This document shows, piece by piece, positions 30,143 through 39,366 of a stretch of DNA of 45,038 nt. The position numbers were made by a program, and so were the translations under genes. The notes under the pieces are model-generated. The model ran no database searches, had not been told where the DNA came from, and worked only from the letters and a program-made list of their open reading frames with translations. The stretch spans positions 1-45,038 of the forward strand of contig JAFGPQ010000136.1 in assembly GCA_016936115.1 (NCBI GenBank). Reading direction: 5' to 3'. Positions within the stretch are counted from its first letter, which is position 1. Each line of letters begins with the position of its first letter. The stretch is from Spirochaetales bacterium. Its GTDB lineage: Bacteria; Spirochaetota; Spirochaetia; DSM-2461.

Positions 30143-31306
30143 ATGAAAGAGTTGTATCTGATCAAGATCGGTGAAATTTCCCTGAAGAAGGGCAATAAGA
30201 AAATGTTCGAGAGAGCCCTGAAGAACAATATAAAAGCGAAATTCCGGGGCTATCAGAACCGGGTGACAATTAAATCGGGGCGTTATTATCTGGAAACCGA
30301 GGATTGTCCCCATGAGATCGTTTCCCAGAAACTCAGTTCCACCTTCGGTATTAAGGGATTCTACAAGACCCATTTCTGCGGAAAAAGCCTGGAAGAGGTC
30401 CAACAGAAGGCTCTTCTGATAGCCAGGGCCAATCTCAATGACGGCCGGGGTGTGAAATTCAAAGTTGAGACAAGAAGAATCGACAAGAGCCTGGAACTGA
30501 ACAGCTACGGCTACTCCTCCGAGGTGGGGGCCTTTCTGTTGGAGAGCTGTCCGGAACTGTCCGTGGATGTACGCAATCCGGACTGGATTGTTCATGTGGA
30601 ACTGCGTGAGAGAGGATACGTATACGGCTACGGAGAAAACGGAGCGGGAGGTCTTCCCGTGGGGACCGCCGGTAAAGGTGTTCTTCTCCTTTCGGGTGGT
30701 ATCGATTCACCCGTGGCGGGGTACCTTATGGGCAAACGGGGAGTAAAACTCAGCGCAGTCTACTTCCATACGCCCCCCTATACCTCCGATGACGCCCTGA
30801 CCAAAGTTAAAGATCTGGCAGCGGGACTCTCTCCCTGGTCGGGGGGAATCAAGCTGAAAATCGTCAATTTCACAGAAGTACAGATGCTGATCAATAAGTC
30901 CGTCCCCCCCGAAGCAACAACCCTTCATACCCGGGCTTCCATGATGGCCATTGCTCAGAAAATTGCCGAAGAGGAAGGAGCGGGGGCTCTCATAACTGGC
31001 GAAGCACTGAGCCAGGTGGCCAGCCAGACCATGGAAAGCCTTCGGTTTACGGGAAGCGTGGTGGATCTCCCTGTTCTCAGACCCTGCATCGGCATGGATA
31101 AGGAAGAGATTATTCTCATTTCTCGCCGTTTGAATCTCTTTGAAACTTCGACGAGACCCTTTGATGACTGCTGTACCCTGTTCTCTCCCGTGCATCCCCT
31201 TATCAGGCCGGATTTCAAAACGATTACGGAACAGCACAGGGAAATACCCGAACTGGAAACGGCCTTAACAAAAGCTTTTCAGGAAAAAGAAGAAATTTCA
31301 CTGTAA
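30143..31306 (+). CDS. thiI: tRNA 4-thiouridine synthase ThiI
   Basis: ThiI adenylates U8 of tRNA and inserts sulfur to give s4U; in many bacteria it also takes part in thiazole synthesis. At 387 residues it has a ferredoxin-like start, a THUMP domain (about 60-160) and a PP-loop ATPase domain with LLSGGIDSPVAGYLM (184-190). The Cys pair Cys343-Cys344 in FDDCCTLFSPVHP aligns with E. coli Cys344. The C-terminal rhodanese domain of the E. coli protein is missing, as in many bacteria, so persulfide must be delivered by a separate sulfurtransferase. A -10-like TATAAA lies just upstream. Confidence 0.95.
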   Translation: MKELYLIKIGEISLKKGNKKMFERALKNNIKAKFRGYQNRVTIKSGRYYLETEDCPHEIVSQKLSSTFGIKGFYKTHFCGKSLEEVQQKALLIARANLNDGRGVKFKVETRRIDKSLELNSYGYSSEVGAFLLESCPELSVDVRNPDWIVHVELRERGYVYGYGENGAGGLPVGTAGKGVLLLSGGIDSPVAGYLMGKRGVKLSAVYFHTPPYTSDDALTKVKDLAAGLSPWSGGIKLKIVNFTEVQMLINKSVPPEATTLHTRASMMAIAQKIAEEEGAGALITGEALSQVASQTMESLRFTGSVVDLPVLRPCIGMDKEEIILISRRLNLFETSTRPFDDCCTLFSPVHPLIRPDFKTITEQHREIPELETALTKAFQEKEEISL

Positions 31307-31347
31307 ACGCTAAACTTTTAAGAAGGACATACCGATAAAGAGAAGCG

Positions 31348-32556
31348 ATGAGGAAGGTCTTTTTATTATGCTTACTTCCCACGCTTCTCGGCATGCTCTT
31401 TTCCCTTGATAAGGGAGCCCGTCCTTTTCCGACGGATCTGCACTATTTCAGCGAGGGAACTACCATTCTTCTGCAATGGCAGGACACTCCCGACCTGACC
31501 GGGGAAGTTTATCATATCTACCGTTATTCCAGCCCCATAAAAACGGAAAATCTTTCAAAAGCGGAACTTGTGGATACGGTAAGTGCGGGAGTGGAAGAGT
31601 ATCGGGACAGACCCTCCGGAACAGCTGACTGGTACTATGCGGTAACCGCGGAGGACGAAAAGGGACATTATCCTCTGGCTATTCCCTATATCAATTCGGG
31701 AACCCTTTCTGTGGGACTGGACAGACAGGCGGTTGTCAGGGAAAACGCGGTACAAATAACATCTCTGACGGCACGAACAATGGGAAGTTCCATCCTTGTT
31801 GATTTTGATAGAAACGGCAGCAGCCGAGCCATATCTCTTTACCGTTCCACTTCTCCCATAGCAACCCCGGAACAGCTCAGACAATCCCTGCTTGTCGCCG
31901 TACTTGAAGGGGATCAGCATGCCTGGCAGGATAAACCTATTCCGGGTATAAGCTACTACTACGCCGCGTTAGACCGGGAGATTCTGAACCTTGAATGGGA
32001 AAGTAAGATACTTTTCAAGGGTAACTATACGATAAATCCCGCAGTGATCCCCCTTTCTGAGTTTCTCGATAATCCCTCACTCGCTCTCCCTGTCAGAAAA
32101 GCTCCACTTCCCCTACTCCAACTGGAAAAATATTATAATGAACTGCCCTCTCTGGCAATCAGTTTTCCCGAGAAAAAGGCCCTGACTCCAAAACTTCAGA
32201 GAAGGGTTTCCGCTTTTCTTTCTGATATCTCTCAGAAAGAGGTGAAGGAGATACTGCCCCGAATTCTTCCCGTTGATGAAAAAGAGGAGAGCTCAGCCCT
32301 GGAAACAAAGCTGAAACAGATTCTGGGAGAGTATTTTCTTAAGGAACGATGGGATCACGGTCAGCGAGCCCTTCTCCTATTGCTCTCAGAAGGTGAAGAT
32401 CCCGATCTGACTGCTCGTATTCACTACTACAGAGGCCAGTGCCTCTACTTCAGTGGGAATTATGAAATGTCTTATCTTGAATTTCTCCTGAGCCGGGATA
32501 TCTACTACAGTGAATCGGAAGAGTGGATGGAAATCCTGCTGAATCAGGTCTTATGA
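31348..32556 (+). CDS. Exported protein with two fibronectin type III-like domains
   Basis: The 402-residue protein has an N-terminal signal peptide (MRKVFLLCLLPTLLGMLFS). Two Fn3-like beta sandwiches seem to cover about 25-120 (TILLQWQDTP, YHIYRYSSPI, DWYYAVTAED) and 125-225 (ILVDFDRNGSSRAISLYRST, SYYYAALD). The remainder is helical and ends in a TPR-like unit (RIHYYRGQCLYFSGNYEMSY). It is probably periplasmic and structural or protein-binding; no enzyme motif is visible. It starts 41 bases after thiI. The stop lies 13 bases inside the end of the convergent GH57-like gene. Confidence 0.7.
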   Translation: MRKVFLLCLLPTLLGMLFSLDKGARPFPTDLHYFSEGTTILLQWQDTPDLTGEVYHIYRYSSPIKTENLSKAELVDTVSAGVEEYRDRPSGTADWYYAVTAEDEKGHYPLAIPYINSGTLSVGLDRQAVVRENAVQITSLTARTMGSSILVDFDRNGSSRAISLYRSTSPIATPEQLRQSLLVAVLEGDQHAWQDKPIPGISYYYAALDREILNLEWESKILFKGNYTINPAVIPLSEFLDNPSLALPVRKAPLPLLQLEKYYNELPSLAISFPEKKALTPKLQRRVSAFLSDISQKEVKEILPRILPVDEKEESSALETKLKQILGEYFLKERWDHGQRALLLLLSEGEDPDLTARIHYYRGQCLYFSGNYEMSYLEFLLSRDIYYSESEEWMEILLNQVL

Positions 32557-34403
32557 CGGCCTAATTTCAGGGATATGGTCACATCCTTTTTATCCAGGGG
32601 ATAGAGAGAAAAATCCTGGCGGGGAATAAGGGTCATGGTTTCCTGATCAAAGTAATACCAGAGTTCCATATCCTCACCGAAATCCAGCTGGATATCCGTA
32701 TTATTCGCCTTGTCAAGCATCATTACCGATGAACAGCGTGAAACGCTCTTTTCGCCGATATCGCCCTTATCCCGGGATGTCACAAAGGAGAGATCCACAT
32801 CCTCCTTATCCGTTCCTGTGATGGAAAGATTGATTTCAGTACCGAATCGGAAGGAGTGTTGTTTGTCGGTTTTGTTTTCCATCTGATAGGAGACGACGAA
32901 CCAGTTCCTCTTAAAGAGATACTTTTTGGTAACAATAAGAGGAACCCGGTCGCCGTTTACATCAAGAACCAGGATTTCCCCTCTGAGGATCACCTGTTTT
33001 TCATCACGGGACGTATCCTTGAGACGATAGGGGTAAACACCGGCGCCATTAAGGGTGGCGCGCTGTTCCAGATAATGATCCTCCGAATAACCCGCAGGCA
33101 GAAAGTTGTCGATAAAGCTTTTTCTCCCCGCCCTGTTGAAACAGTAATTCCAGCAGGAAGGCAGATAATCCAGTTCAAAAAGGGTTCCCCCGCTCAAATG
33201 GACACAGCCGTTATACGTAAGCCCCTGAAAGACAAATTCATTCTGACCGTCCAGATCGTAGTCTATCTCAAGGATGGAGCTGTTGAAAATACCCTTTTCT
33301 CTTGTGGTTTTTTCCGCATCAATAAGGCTTATGAAGCCGTCTCTTTTCGTCTTATGGGCCAGCTCACCGGCCCAGAAGCCGTACAGGTTCTGGGCTTTCC
33401 ATAAATTCTCCCGGGCATTTTTCTTTCGGGCCTTGTCTCCCCTGATGGAATTGATAAGGAGCATCACATAATTGAGCCGGCCGTAATAAAAAGCCTGCTG
33501 CTCATTGATTCTCAGGATGGAACGGTAGGAATCACTCTCTCCGGGGGGATTGATATCGGGCAGCAAATCGTTTTTATCATAAAAGAAGCGCTTAAGATCT
33601 CCGTAATTGGAACTATTGAAATAGGACCGGTTCCAGCTTCCCTCCCGGCTTTTCATGTATTGACTGGGCAGCTGGCAATCAATCCAGTCCCGATTCTCCT
33701 CAATGAGAGCGATAAAATCATCGAACCACTTCTGCTTATCCCCGTCCGCCAGGATTTCGCCGGGAAAAACAAGATTGACCAGTCGTTCCTCATGGCTTTC
33801 ATTGGCTATCTTTCTAAGGGACCCGATGATATTGGCGGGAGGTGCTTTGACGGCGGATTCTGAAAGGACCCGGTGCAGGGGAAATATGGTAAGTTCCCTT
33901 CCCTGGTCATCGGTCAGTACCGGCTCGTAAATTTTCGTGATTCCGGAACGCTCGAACTGTTCCACTTCAAGAAAAGTATAATTTATCCCGGCTGTATTCA
34001 GGTTGGACGCCAGGGATGATTCCCAGATGAAACCGGGAAGCCAGCATCCGCGAAATCTCTTTTTAAAGAGCTTTCTGAGATAGGTGGTCATTTTTTCCAG
34101 CTGTCCCAGTCGATCGGAAACGGGAATAACCGGCAACATGGGCTCATCAAAGGGTCCGCTCAGAAGTTCAGACTGACGGCGCAGGACAAGCTCTTCCAGT
34201 ACGGTTATATATTCGGGATGATTCTTCTCAATCCAGGATAGAAGACGGCCGTTGTAATAAAGAAAGAACTTAACGTTTCTGTTATTATAAATTTTCGTTA
34301 AATACTGCTTTAAGGAATTTTCATAGAGCCGAACCCTTTCCTCATTCCCCATACTGGGAGAAAATGAGTTATAAATTCCTATAAACAGTTTTAGCTTCCC
34401 CAT
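32544..34403 (-). CDS. GH57-family (4-alpha-glucanotransferase/amylase-like) protein with a changed active site
   Basis: The 619-residue protein follows the layout of Thermococcus 4-alpha-glucanotransferase: an N-terminal GH57 barrel, a helical part and C-terminal beta domains. Recognisable are ELLSGPFDEPMLPVIP (region 2) and GCWLPGFIWESSLASNLNTA (region 3). The region 1 His-Gln-Pro is replaced by YNSFSP. In region 3 the nucleophile Glu of W-L-x-E is Gly124. An Asp remains in ADGDKQKW, where region 4 is expected. It is therefore probably not a normal transglycosidase, though its sugar-binding fold seems intact. It starts 23 bases after rnfB and may share the rnf transcript. Confidence 0.75.
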   Translation of the reverse strand: MGKLKLFIGIYNSFSPSMGNEERVRLYENSLKQYLTKIYNNRNVKFFLYYNGRLLSWIEKNHPEYITVLEELVLRRQSELLSGPFDEPMLPVIPVSDRLGQLEKMTTYLRKLFKKRFRGCWLPGFIWESSLASNLNTAGINYTFLEVEQFERSGITKIYEPVLTDDQGRELTIFPLHRVLSESAVKAPPANIIGSLRKIANESHEERLVNLVFPGEILADGDKQKWFDDFIALIEENRDWIDCQLPSQYMKSREGSWNRSYFNSSNYGDLKRFFYDKNDLLPDINPPGESDSYRSILRINEQQAFYYGRLNYVMLLINSIRGDKARKKNARENLWKAQNLYGFWAGELAHKTKRDGFISLIDAEKTTREKGIFNSSILEIDYDLDGQNEFVFQGLTYNGCVHLSGGTLFELDYLPSCWNYCFNRAGRKSFIDNFLPAGYSEDHYLEQRATLNGAGVYPYRLKDTSRDEKQVILRGEILVLDVNGDRVPLIVTKKYLFKRNWFVVSYQMENKTDKQHSFRFGTEINLSITGTDKEDVDLSFVTSRDKGDIGEKSVSRCSSVMMLDKANNTDIQLDFGEDMELWYYFDQETMTLIPRQDFSLYPLDKKDVTISLKLGRHKT

Positions 34404-34426
34404 CCCCTATCCTGTGAATAAAACAA

Positions 34427-35239
34427 TCAGATTTTTACAATGCAATTGACGGGACACTTCTCCGCGGCTTCAGCCCGGGTTTCGTCTCTGTCCTTTTCAT
34501 CATAGTTTATCACACATAGGTTATCTTGAACAACAAAAGCTCCTTCGGGGAACTTTTTTTCGCAGATTTTGCATCCGATACATCCGACGGAGCAGTTCCC
34601 TTTCGTATCCTTCCCCTTGTCCTTTGAGTTGCAGGCTATGTAATAATCCGCATCAAATGGAATCATCTTCATGACCCCGGTGGGGCATATATCGACACAG
34701 TTACCGCAGGAGATGCACAGATCCGCATCAACCTTGACCAGTCCATCCCCTGTTTTGGATATGGCATCCACAGGGCATACCTTTATGCAGGAGCCCAGGC
34801 CGAGACAGCCGTATTCGCACTGCTTGAATCCTTTGAACTGATTCATGGCGGCGCGGCAATCCTGTAAACCGGCGTATTCATATTTTTTGAGAGCCTTTTC
34901 GTTATTCCCCAGACAGTGGGGACGGGCAACCATTTTCGTGGCGGAGGCTTCTACCGCTACGCCGAGAATCTCTCCCATGGCTTCGAGAGAACTCTGCCCC
35001 CCGGGCTTGCACTTGGTGAGATCCGTATCGGTGCCGGCGGCAAGAGCTTCGGCATAACCGGAACAGCCAGCATATCCGCAGCTTCCGCAGTTCAGACCGG
35101 GAAGAGCGTTTTCCAGATCCCCTACCACCTTATCCTTCTCAATACTGAATTTTCTGAATGCCACGGCGAGGCCCATTCCCAGGGCACCACCGAAGACAAG
35201 AGTGAAAAGAATTCCCAAAAGTATCCGCATAATCTCCAT
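34427..35239 (-). CDS. rnfB: Rnf complex subunit B (iron-sulfur, ferredoxin-binding)
   Basis: RnfB is the entry point for electrons from ferredoxin into the ion-pumping Rnf complex. The 270-residue protein has one N-terminal membrane helix (5-27), then the RnfB-type cluster motif CGSCGYAGCSGY with a later Cys. Ferredoxin motifs follow: CLGLGSCIKVCPVDAI and CISCGNCVDICPTGVM are intact. The C-terminal pair is degenerate: CIGCKICEKKFPEGAF has Phe where the last Cys is expected, and its partner keeps only CPVNCI. AGGAC supports the ATG. Last gene of rnfCDGEAB. Confidence 0.95.
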   Translation of the reverse strand: MEIMRILLGILFTLVFGGALGMGLAVAFRKFSIEKDKVVGDLENALPGLNCGSCGYAGCSGYAEALAAGTDTDLTKCKPGGQSSLEAMGEILGVAVEASATKMVARPHCLGNNEKALKKYEYAGLQDCRAAMNQFKGFKQCEYGCLGLGSCIKVCPVDAISKTGDGLVKVDADLCISCGNCVDICPTGVMKMIPFDADYYIACNSKDKGKDTKGNCSVGCIGCKICEKKFPEGAFVVQDNLCVINYDEKDRDETRAEAAEKCPVNCIVKI

Positions 35240-35247
35240 AATCAGTC

Positions 35248-35838
35248 CTACCCTATCAGATTTGTCAGCAGAGCTTTATCAAAAGCCATGAAAGCCAGAG
35301 CCATGAGTCCGCCCGAAATAAAAGCGATGGGGATACCCTTGAAAGCTTTGGGCACCCGCTCTGTCTGCATTTTAACTCTTATGGATGACATGAGAATCAG
35401 TGCCAGCATAAATCCGAGGCCCGCAGAAAAACCGGCCATAAAACCTTCCATGAGATTGTAGCCCTGATTAATGTTAATGAGAGCAATACCCAGAACACCG
35501 CAGTTCGTGGTGATGAGGGGAAGGTAGATACCGAGGGCTTTGTACAGGGCGGGAGAATACTTCTGAACCACCATCTCGACCAGCTGTACCAGAGAGGCGA
35601 TGGTAAGGATGAAGGTTACCGTCTGCAGATATTCCACATTCAGAGGAATGAGCACCCAGTGATAAACCATCCACGTAACCAGGGAAGCAATGGTCATGAC
35701 GAAAGTAACGGCGAATCCCATACCCGAAGCGGATTCAAGATCCTTGGATACACCGATAAAGGGACAGAGCCCTAAAAACTGGCTCAGGATGAGGTTGCTG
35801 ATAAAGACATAGGTTATTAATATTCCAATATAAGACAT
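35248..35838 (-). CDS. rnfA: Rnf complex subunit A (membrane)
   Basis: RnfA is one of two related six-helix subunits that form the ion-translocating core together with RnfE and RnfD. It is 196 residues. GLCPFIGVSKDLESASGMG in the first half and TTNCGVLGIALIN in the second contain the conserved Cys residues thought to bind an iron-sulfur cluster within the membrane between RnfA and RnfE. It starts one base after rnfE and ends eight bases before rnfB. Confidence 0.96.
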   Translation of the reverse strand: MSYIGILITYVFISNLILSQFLGLCPFIGVSKDLESASGMGFAVTFVMTIASLVTWMVYHWVLIPLNVEYLQTVTFILTIASLVQLVEMVVQKYSPALYKALGIYLPLITTNCGVLGIALININQGYNLMEGFMAGFSAGLGFMLALILMSSIRVKMQTERVPKAFKGIPIAFISGGLMALAFMAFDKALLTNLIG

Positions 35839-35839
35839 A

Positions 35840-36460
35840 TCAGCGTCCCTTCCTTTCGTTTATTCCGTTGATGGCTGCTTTCAGATACCCCATGACCAGC
35901 AGAGCTCCGGCGGAAAGGGTCATGACCCGGGCCGGAGAGTTGACCAGTCCGGGAATACGGATCTCGCCGTTGAATCCCAGGGACTCGATGGGGAACAGGG
36001 TGATGGTTCCTGCGCCCAGGCTCTCCCTGATAAGGGCTATGAGCACGAGGCTCAGAGTGAAACCGATACCCATGCCGATTCCGTCCTTCACGGAATCCCA
36101 GACACCGTGTTTGCTGGCAAAGGCTTCTGCCCGACCCAGAATGACGCAGTTGACCACGATTAGCTGGACAAACACTCCCAGGGAAGCGGACAGGGCGGGC
36201 AGATAGGCCTGCATCATAAGGTCCAGAATGGTTACGAAAGAAGCGATGACCACGATATAGGCAGGTATATGAATCTCGTCGGGAATAACATTCTTCAAAA
36301 GGGAAATCATGATATTGGAACAGATGAGAACGAACATGGTTCCGATTCCCATTCCGATCCCGTTTACGACCTGAGTCGTTACAGCCAGGGACGGACAAAG
36401 CCCCAGCACAAGGACAAATATGGGATTCTCTCGGTAGATCCCTTTGGTTAACTCTTTCAT
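35840..36460 (-). CDS. rnfE: Rnf complex subunit E (membrane)
   Basis: The 206-residue membrane protein is paralogous to RnfA and inserted in the opposite orientation. GLCPSLAVTTQVVNGIGMG and IVVNCVILGRAEAFA carry the paired Cys motifs that match those of RnfA. About six membrane helices are apparent. The ATG overlaps the rnfG stop codon by one base (TAATG). Confidence 0.95.
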   Translation of the reverse strand: MKELTKGIYRENPIFVLVLGLCPSLAVTTQVVNGIGMGIGTMFVLICSNIMISLLKNVIPDEIHIPAYIVVIASFVTILDLMMQAYLPALSASLGVFVQLIVVNCVILGRAEAFASKHGVWDSVKDGIGMGIGFTLSLVLIALIRESLGAGTITLFPIESLGFNGEIRIPGLVNSPARVMTLSAGALLVMGYLKAAINGINERKGR

Positions 36461-37002
36461 TAATTTCCCTCCCGGATATAATCGGATCCCGCCGCCAGGG
36501 CCCGGGACACTCCGGTAAAGGTGATGGTGGATCCGCCGACCGCGTCGGGTTTCTCCAGCATGCTTTTTACCGTGGGGATGGGATTTCCCTCTTGTCCCCG
36601 TCCAATAAATTTATCCATATATTCACTTTTCTCGGCTTTTTTCCCCAGACCGGGCGTTTCGTTATTCTCCATGAGAATGGCCTTCAGCAGGGTTCCGTCA
36701 AGGGAATAGGAAGCGAGCAGTTTCATCTCTCCCCCATAGCCGGAGCCGTTCAGGGCCAGGATGTAACCGGTCAGGTCTCCCCCGTCGGTGATGGGATACC
36801 GGGCTGAAACGAGAATGTTATCAAGGGCTTCCGCCTCTCCCGCTTCTCCGGAGACGACCAGTTCGTTCAGAGCTCTCTGGAGCTCCTCCTTTTTATGCTG
36901 TTCGATCTGGGGGGCGGTCAGAGAGTTGACGAAGCCGAGCAGAAGGGCCGCCACACTGCAGATCACAGCCAGCCTGAGAGTTCTGTCTAAAATAGGATTC
37001 AT
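36460..37002 (-). CDS. rnfG: Rnf complex subunit G (covalent FMN)
   Basis: The 180-residue protein has one N-terminal membrane helix (about 10-30) and an FMN-binding domain facing outward. The attachment region reads GGSTITFTGVSRAL, fitting the S/D-G-x-T-x-T type motif, with a Thr as the likely covalent FMN site. The gene is flanked and overlapped by rnfD and rnfE (four-base and one-base overlaps), so the subunits are made in fixed ratio. Confidence 0.94.
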   Translation of the reverse strand: MNPILDRTLRLAVICSVAALLLGFVNSLTAPQIEQHKKEELQRALNELVVSGEAGEAEALDNILVSARYPITDGGDLTGYILALNGSGYGGEMKLLASYSLDGTLLKAILMENNETPGLGKKAEKSEYMDKFIGRGQEGNPIPTVKSMLEKPDAVGGSTITFTGVSRALAAGSDYIREGN

Positions 37003-38054
37003 TTGGCTGCCTCCTGTTTCTTCTCCTTAACCCTGGCCACCCCGAAAGTCTTCGGAGTGATAAACCGGTCAATGAGGGGGACAAAGATGTTCATGAAAAT
37101 GATGGCGAGAGAAACCCCTTCCGGGAAGGAGCCGAAAAAGCGGATCAGAAAAGTCATGAATCCGCAGCCTACGCCATAGATGATCTTACCCTTGTTGGTA
37201 ATGGGTGAAGTGGCCATATCGGTGGCCATGAAAAGAGCCCCCAACATGAATCCGCCGGAAAGAAGATGGAAAAGAACATCCCCGGAGAAAAAGCCCAGTC
37301 CGTATCGGTTTCCGCCGAATACCCATACCAGAAAGGCAAAGGAGAGAGCGTAACTCACCGGAATATGCCAGGTAATTATTTTTCTAATGAGGATATATAA
37401 ACCGCCAGCCAGAAGCAGAAGGGCTGTAACCTCACCGATACATCCGGGTATGTTTCCCAGAAAAAGATCCTTATAGGTGACCGGGACCCCTTCACCCGCC
37501 AGCATCTGGAGAGGGCCGGTAATGCCGTCGACGCCGTTCATAAGACCCGTTTTGAGAGAACCCAGAGGGGTCGGTCCTGTTACCGCATCAAGGGAAGCGG
37601 AACTGCCCAGCTTTCCGGGCAGGGTCCAGGTGGTCATGCCCCCGGTCCAGGACATGAAGACGAAAACACGTCCGGCCAGGGCCGGGTTCATCCAGTTGGC
37701 TCCCAGCCCGCCAAAGGTCCATTTCACCACGAAAATGGCGAAGAAAGAAGCTACTACGGGTATGAAGAGGGGTACTGCGGGGGGCATGTTCATGCCGATG
37801 AGCAGACCCGTAAGCAGGGCGCTACCGTCGGTTATGGTGTTTTCCCGGCCCGTTAAGCGGCTTAGGAAAAATTCAGTCAGCACCGATGCGGCTATGGAAA
37901 CGAGGAGGACCAGAAGGGCCCGCCATCCGAAAACGTAAACTCCCCAGAGTGACGCGGGCACCAGGGCCAGCGAAACATGTCCCATGACAAAGGATGTGGA
38001 CATGGGACTGTGAAACTGGGGCGAAGAGGTTATCTGAAAGTTATTTTTGGGCAT
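36999..38054 (-). CDS. rnfD: Rnf complex subunit D (membrane, covalent FMN)
   Basis: The 351-residue membrane protein has eight or more helices and is homologous to NqrB. The FMN attachment region is AVTGPTPLGSLKTG, matching the family T-G-A-T-P-L type motif (here Pro replaces Ala). FGGLGANWMNPALAGRVF is another typical stretch. It overlaps rnfC by 14 bases at its start and rnfG by four at its end. The C terminus is basic and cytoplasmic. Confidence 0.95.
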   Translation of the reverse strand: MPKNNFQITSSPQFHSPMSTSFVMGHVSLALVPASLWGVYVFGWRALLVLLVSIAASVLTEFFLSRLTGRENTITDGSALLTGLLIGMNMPPAVPLFIPVVASFFAIFVVKWTFGGLGANWMNPALAGRVFVFMSWTGGMTTWTLPGKLGSSASLDAVTGPTPLGSLKTGLMNGVDGITGPLQMLAGEGVPVTYKDLFLGNIPGCIGEVTALLLLAGGLYILIRKIITWHIPVSYALSFAFLVWVFGGNRYGLGFFSGDVLFHLLSGGFMLGALFMATDMATSPITNKGKIIYGVGCGFMTFLIRFFGSFPEGVSLAIIFMNIFVPLIDRFITPKTFGVARVKEKKQEAAK

Positions 38055-39366
38055 TTTTTCTCATTTCTCCCTTTCCGACGCGGAACATCTGCACCAGAGG
38101 CAGATGGGCCGGACAGACATAGGCGCAGGAACCGCACTCGACGCAGTCCATAAGCCTCGTATCGGCCGCTTCCTTTATCATTTCAAAATCGAGGTATTTA
38201 TAGATCTGAGTCGGATTCAGCCCCATGGGACAGGCACTGACACACTTTCCGCAGGAGAGACAGGCGGTAACGCCGCTCTTTTTCACGTCCTTTCCTGTCA
38301 GGGCGACAATTCCCGAGGTCCCTTTCATAATGGGGGTGTCCAGATCAAAGAAGGCGAATCCCATCATGGGACCTCCGGAAATGATTTTTTCCGGTTCCTC
38401 GGTGAATCCGCCGCACTCTTCGATAAGATCACGCACGGTGGTTCCCACCCTTACTTTGAAGACACCGGGGTTCTTAACGGCGCTTCCCGAAACGGTAACC
38501 AGTCGCTCCACCAGGGGCTTATTGTAGACGACCGCTTCGTAGATGGCGAAGCAGGTGCCCACGTTCGCGTTGATGACTCCCACTTCGAGGGGTAGCTTTC
38601 CCGAGGGAACTTCCCGTCCGGTGATGGCTCGGATGAGGCTTTTTTCCGCCCCCTGGGGGTATTTAACCTTCAGGGGAGCCACTTCCACATCAACACCCAT
38701 CCGCGCGATGAGTTCCTCGAGCTTTCGGGCGGCATCCATCTTGTTCGCCTCGATACCGATGATGACCTTTTCCGGATTCAGCAGCTTACGGACAATCTCA
38801 ATTCCTTCCAGAATCTCTTCGGCCTGGGTCAGCATGATTTTATGATCAGAAGTCAGGTAGGGTTCGCATTCCACCGCATTGATAATGAAATACTCACAGG
38901 ATTTTCCTTCCGGGAGTGACAGTTTCACATGGGTTGGGAAAGTGGCTCCCCCCATACCCACCACGCCCATCTCACGGATGCGGTTTCTAATTGCATCATT
39001 ATCGAGAGATTTCCACTCTTCCCGCTTTGACTCTTTACCCAGGCGTGTAAATTCCCCGGTAAGTTCAATAGCAACCGCCTGGGATTTCATCCCGTTGGGC
39101 AGATATATTTCCCGGATGTCCTTAACAGTACCCGGAACGGACGAGTGGATATTGGCGGATACGAATCCGGAAGCCTCTCCAATGAGCTGCTCCTCCTGTA
39201 CGGTGTCTCCCGGGTTAACCAGACATTTCGCCGGTGCCCCTATATGCTGGGACAGGGGAATGATGGCGACCGGCGGAAGAGCAGCCGTCCGAATCTCTGT
39301 GGATTCTGTTAATCCTTTTCCTCCCGGAGGATGAATACCTCTGGGGAATGTGGCTAGCGATCTCAT
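38041..39366 (-). CDS. rnfC: Rnf complex subunit C (NADH-binding, iron-sulfur)
   Basis: RnfC is the peripheral subunit that exchanges electrons with NAD(H). It is 441 residues. A biotinyl-lipoyl-like N-terminal domain (1-90) precedes the FMN/NADH-binding region with MGVVGMGGATFPTHVKL, a SLBB segment, and two [4Fe-4S] motifs CLSCGKCVSACPMGLNP and CVECGSCAYVCPAHLPL. It is the first rnf gene. Its ATG overlaps the stop of an unknown membrane-protein gene by four bases (ATGA), so expression is coupled to that gene. Confidence 0.96.
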   Translation of the reverse strand: MRSLATFPRGIHPPGGKGLTESTEIRTAALPPVAIIPLSQHIGAPAKCLVNPGDTVQEEQLIGEASGFVSANIHSSVPGTVKDIREIYLPNGMKSQAVAIELTGEFTRLGKESKREEWKSLDNDAIRNRIREMGVVGMGGATFPTHVKLSLPEGKSCEYFIINAVECEPYLTSDHKIMLTQAEEILEGIEIVRKLLNPEKVIIGIEANKMDAARKLEELIARMGVDVEVAPLKVKYPQGAEKSLIRAITGREVPSGKLPLEVGVINANVGTCFAIYEAVVYNKPLVERLVTVSGSAVKNPGVFKVRVGTTVRDLIEECGGFTEEPEKIISGGPMMGFAFFDLDTPIMKGTSGIVALTGKDVKKSGVTACLSCGKCVSACPMGLNPTQIYKYLDFEMIKEAADTRLMDCVECGSCAYVCPAHLPLVQMFRVGKGEMRKNAQK

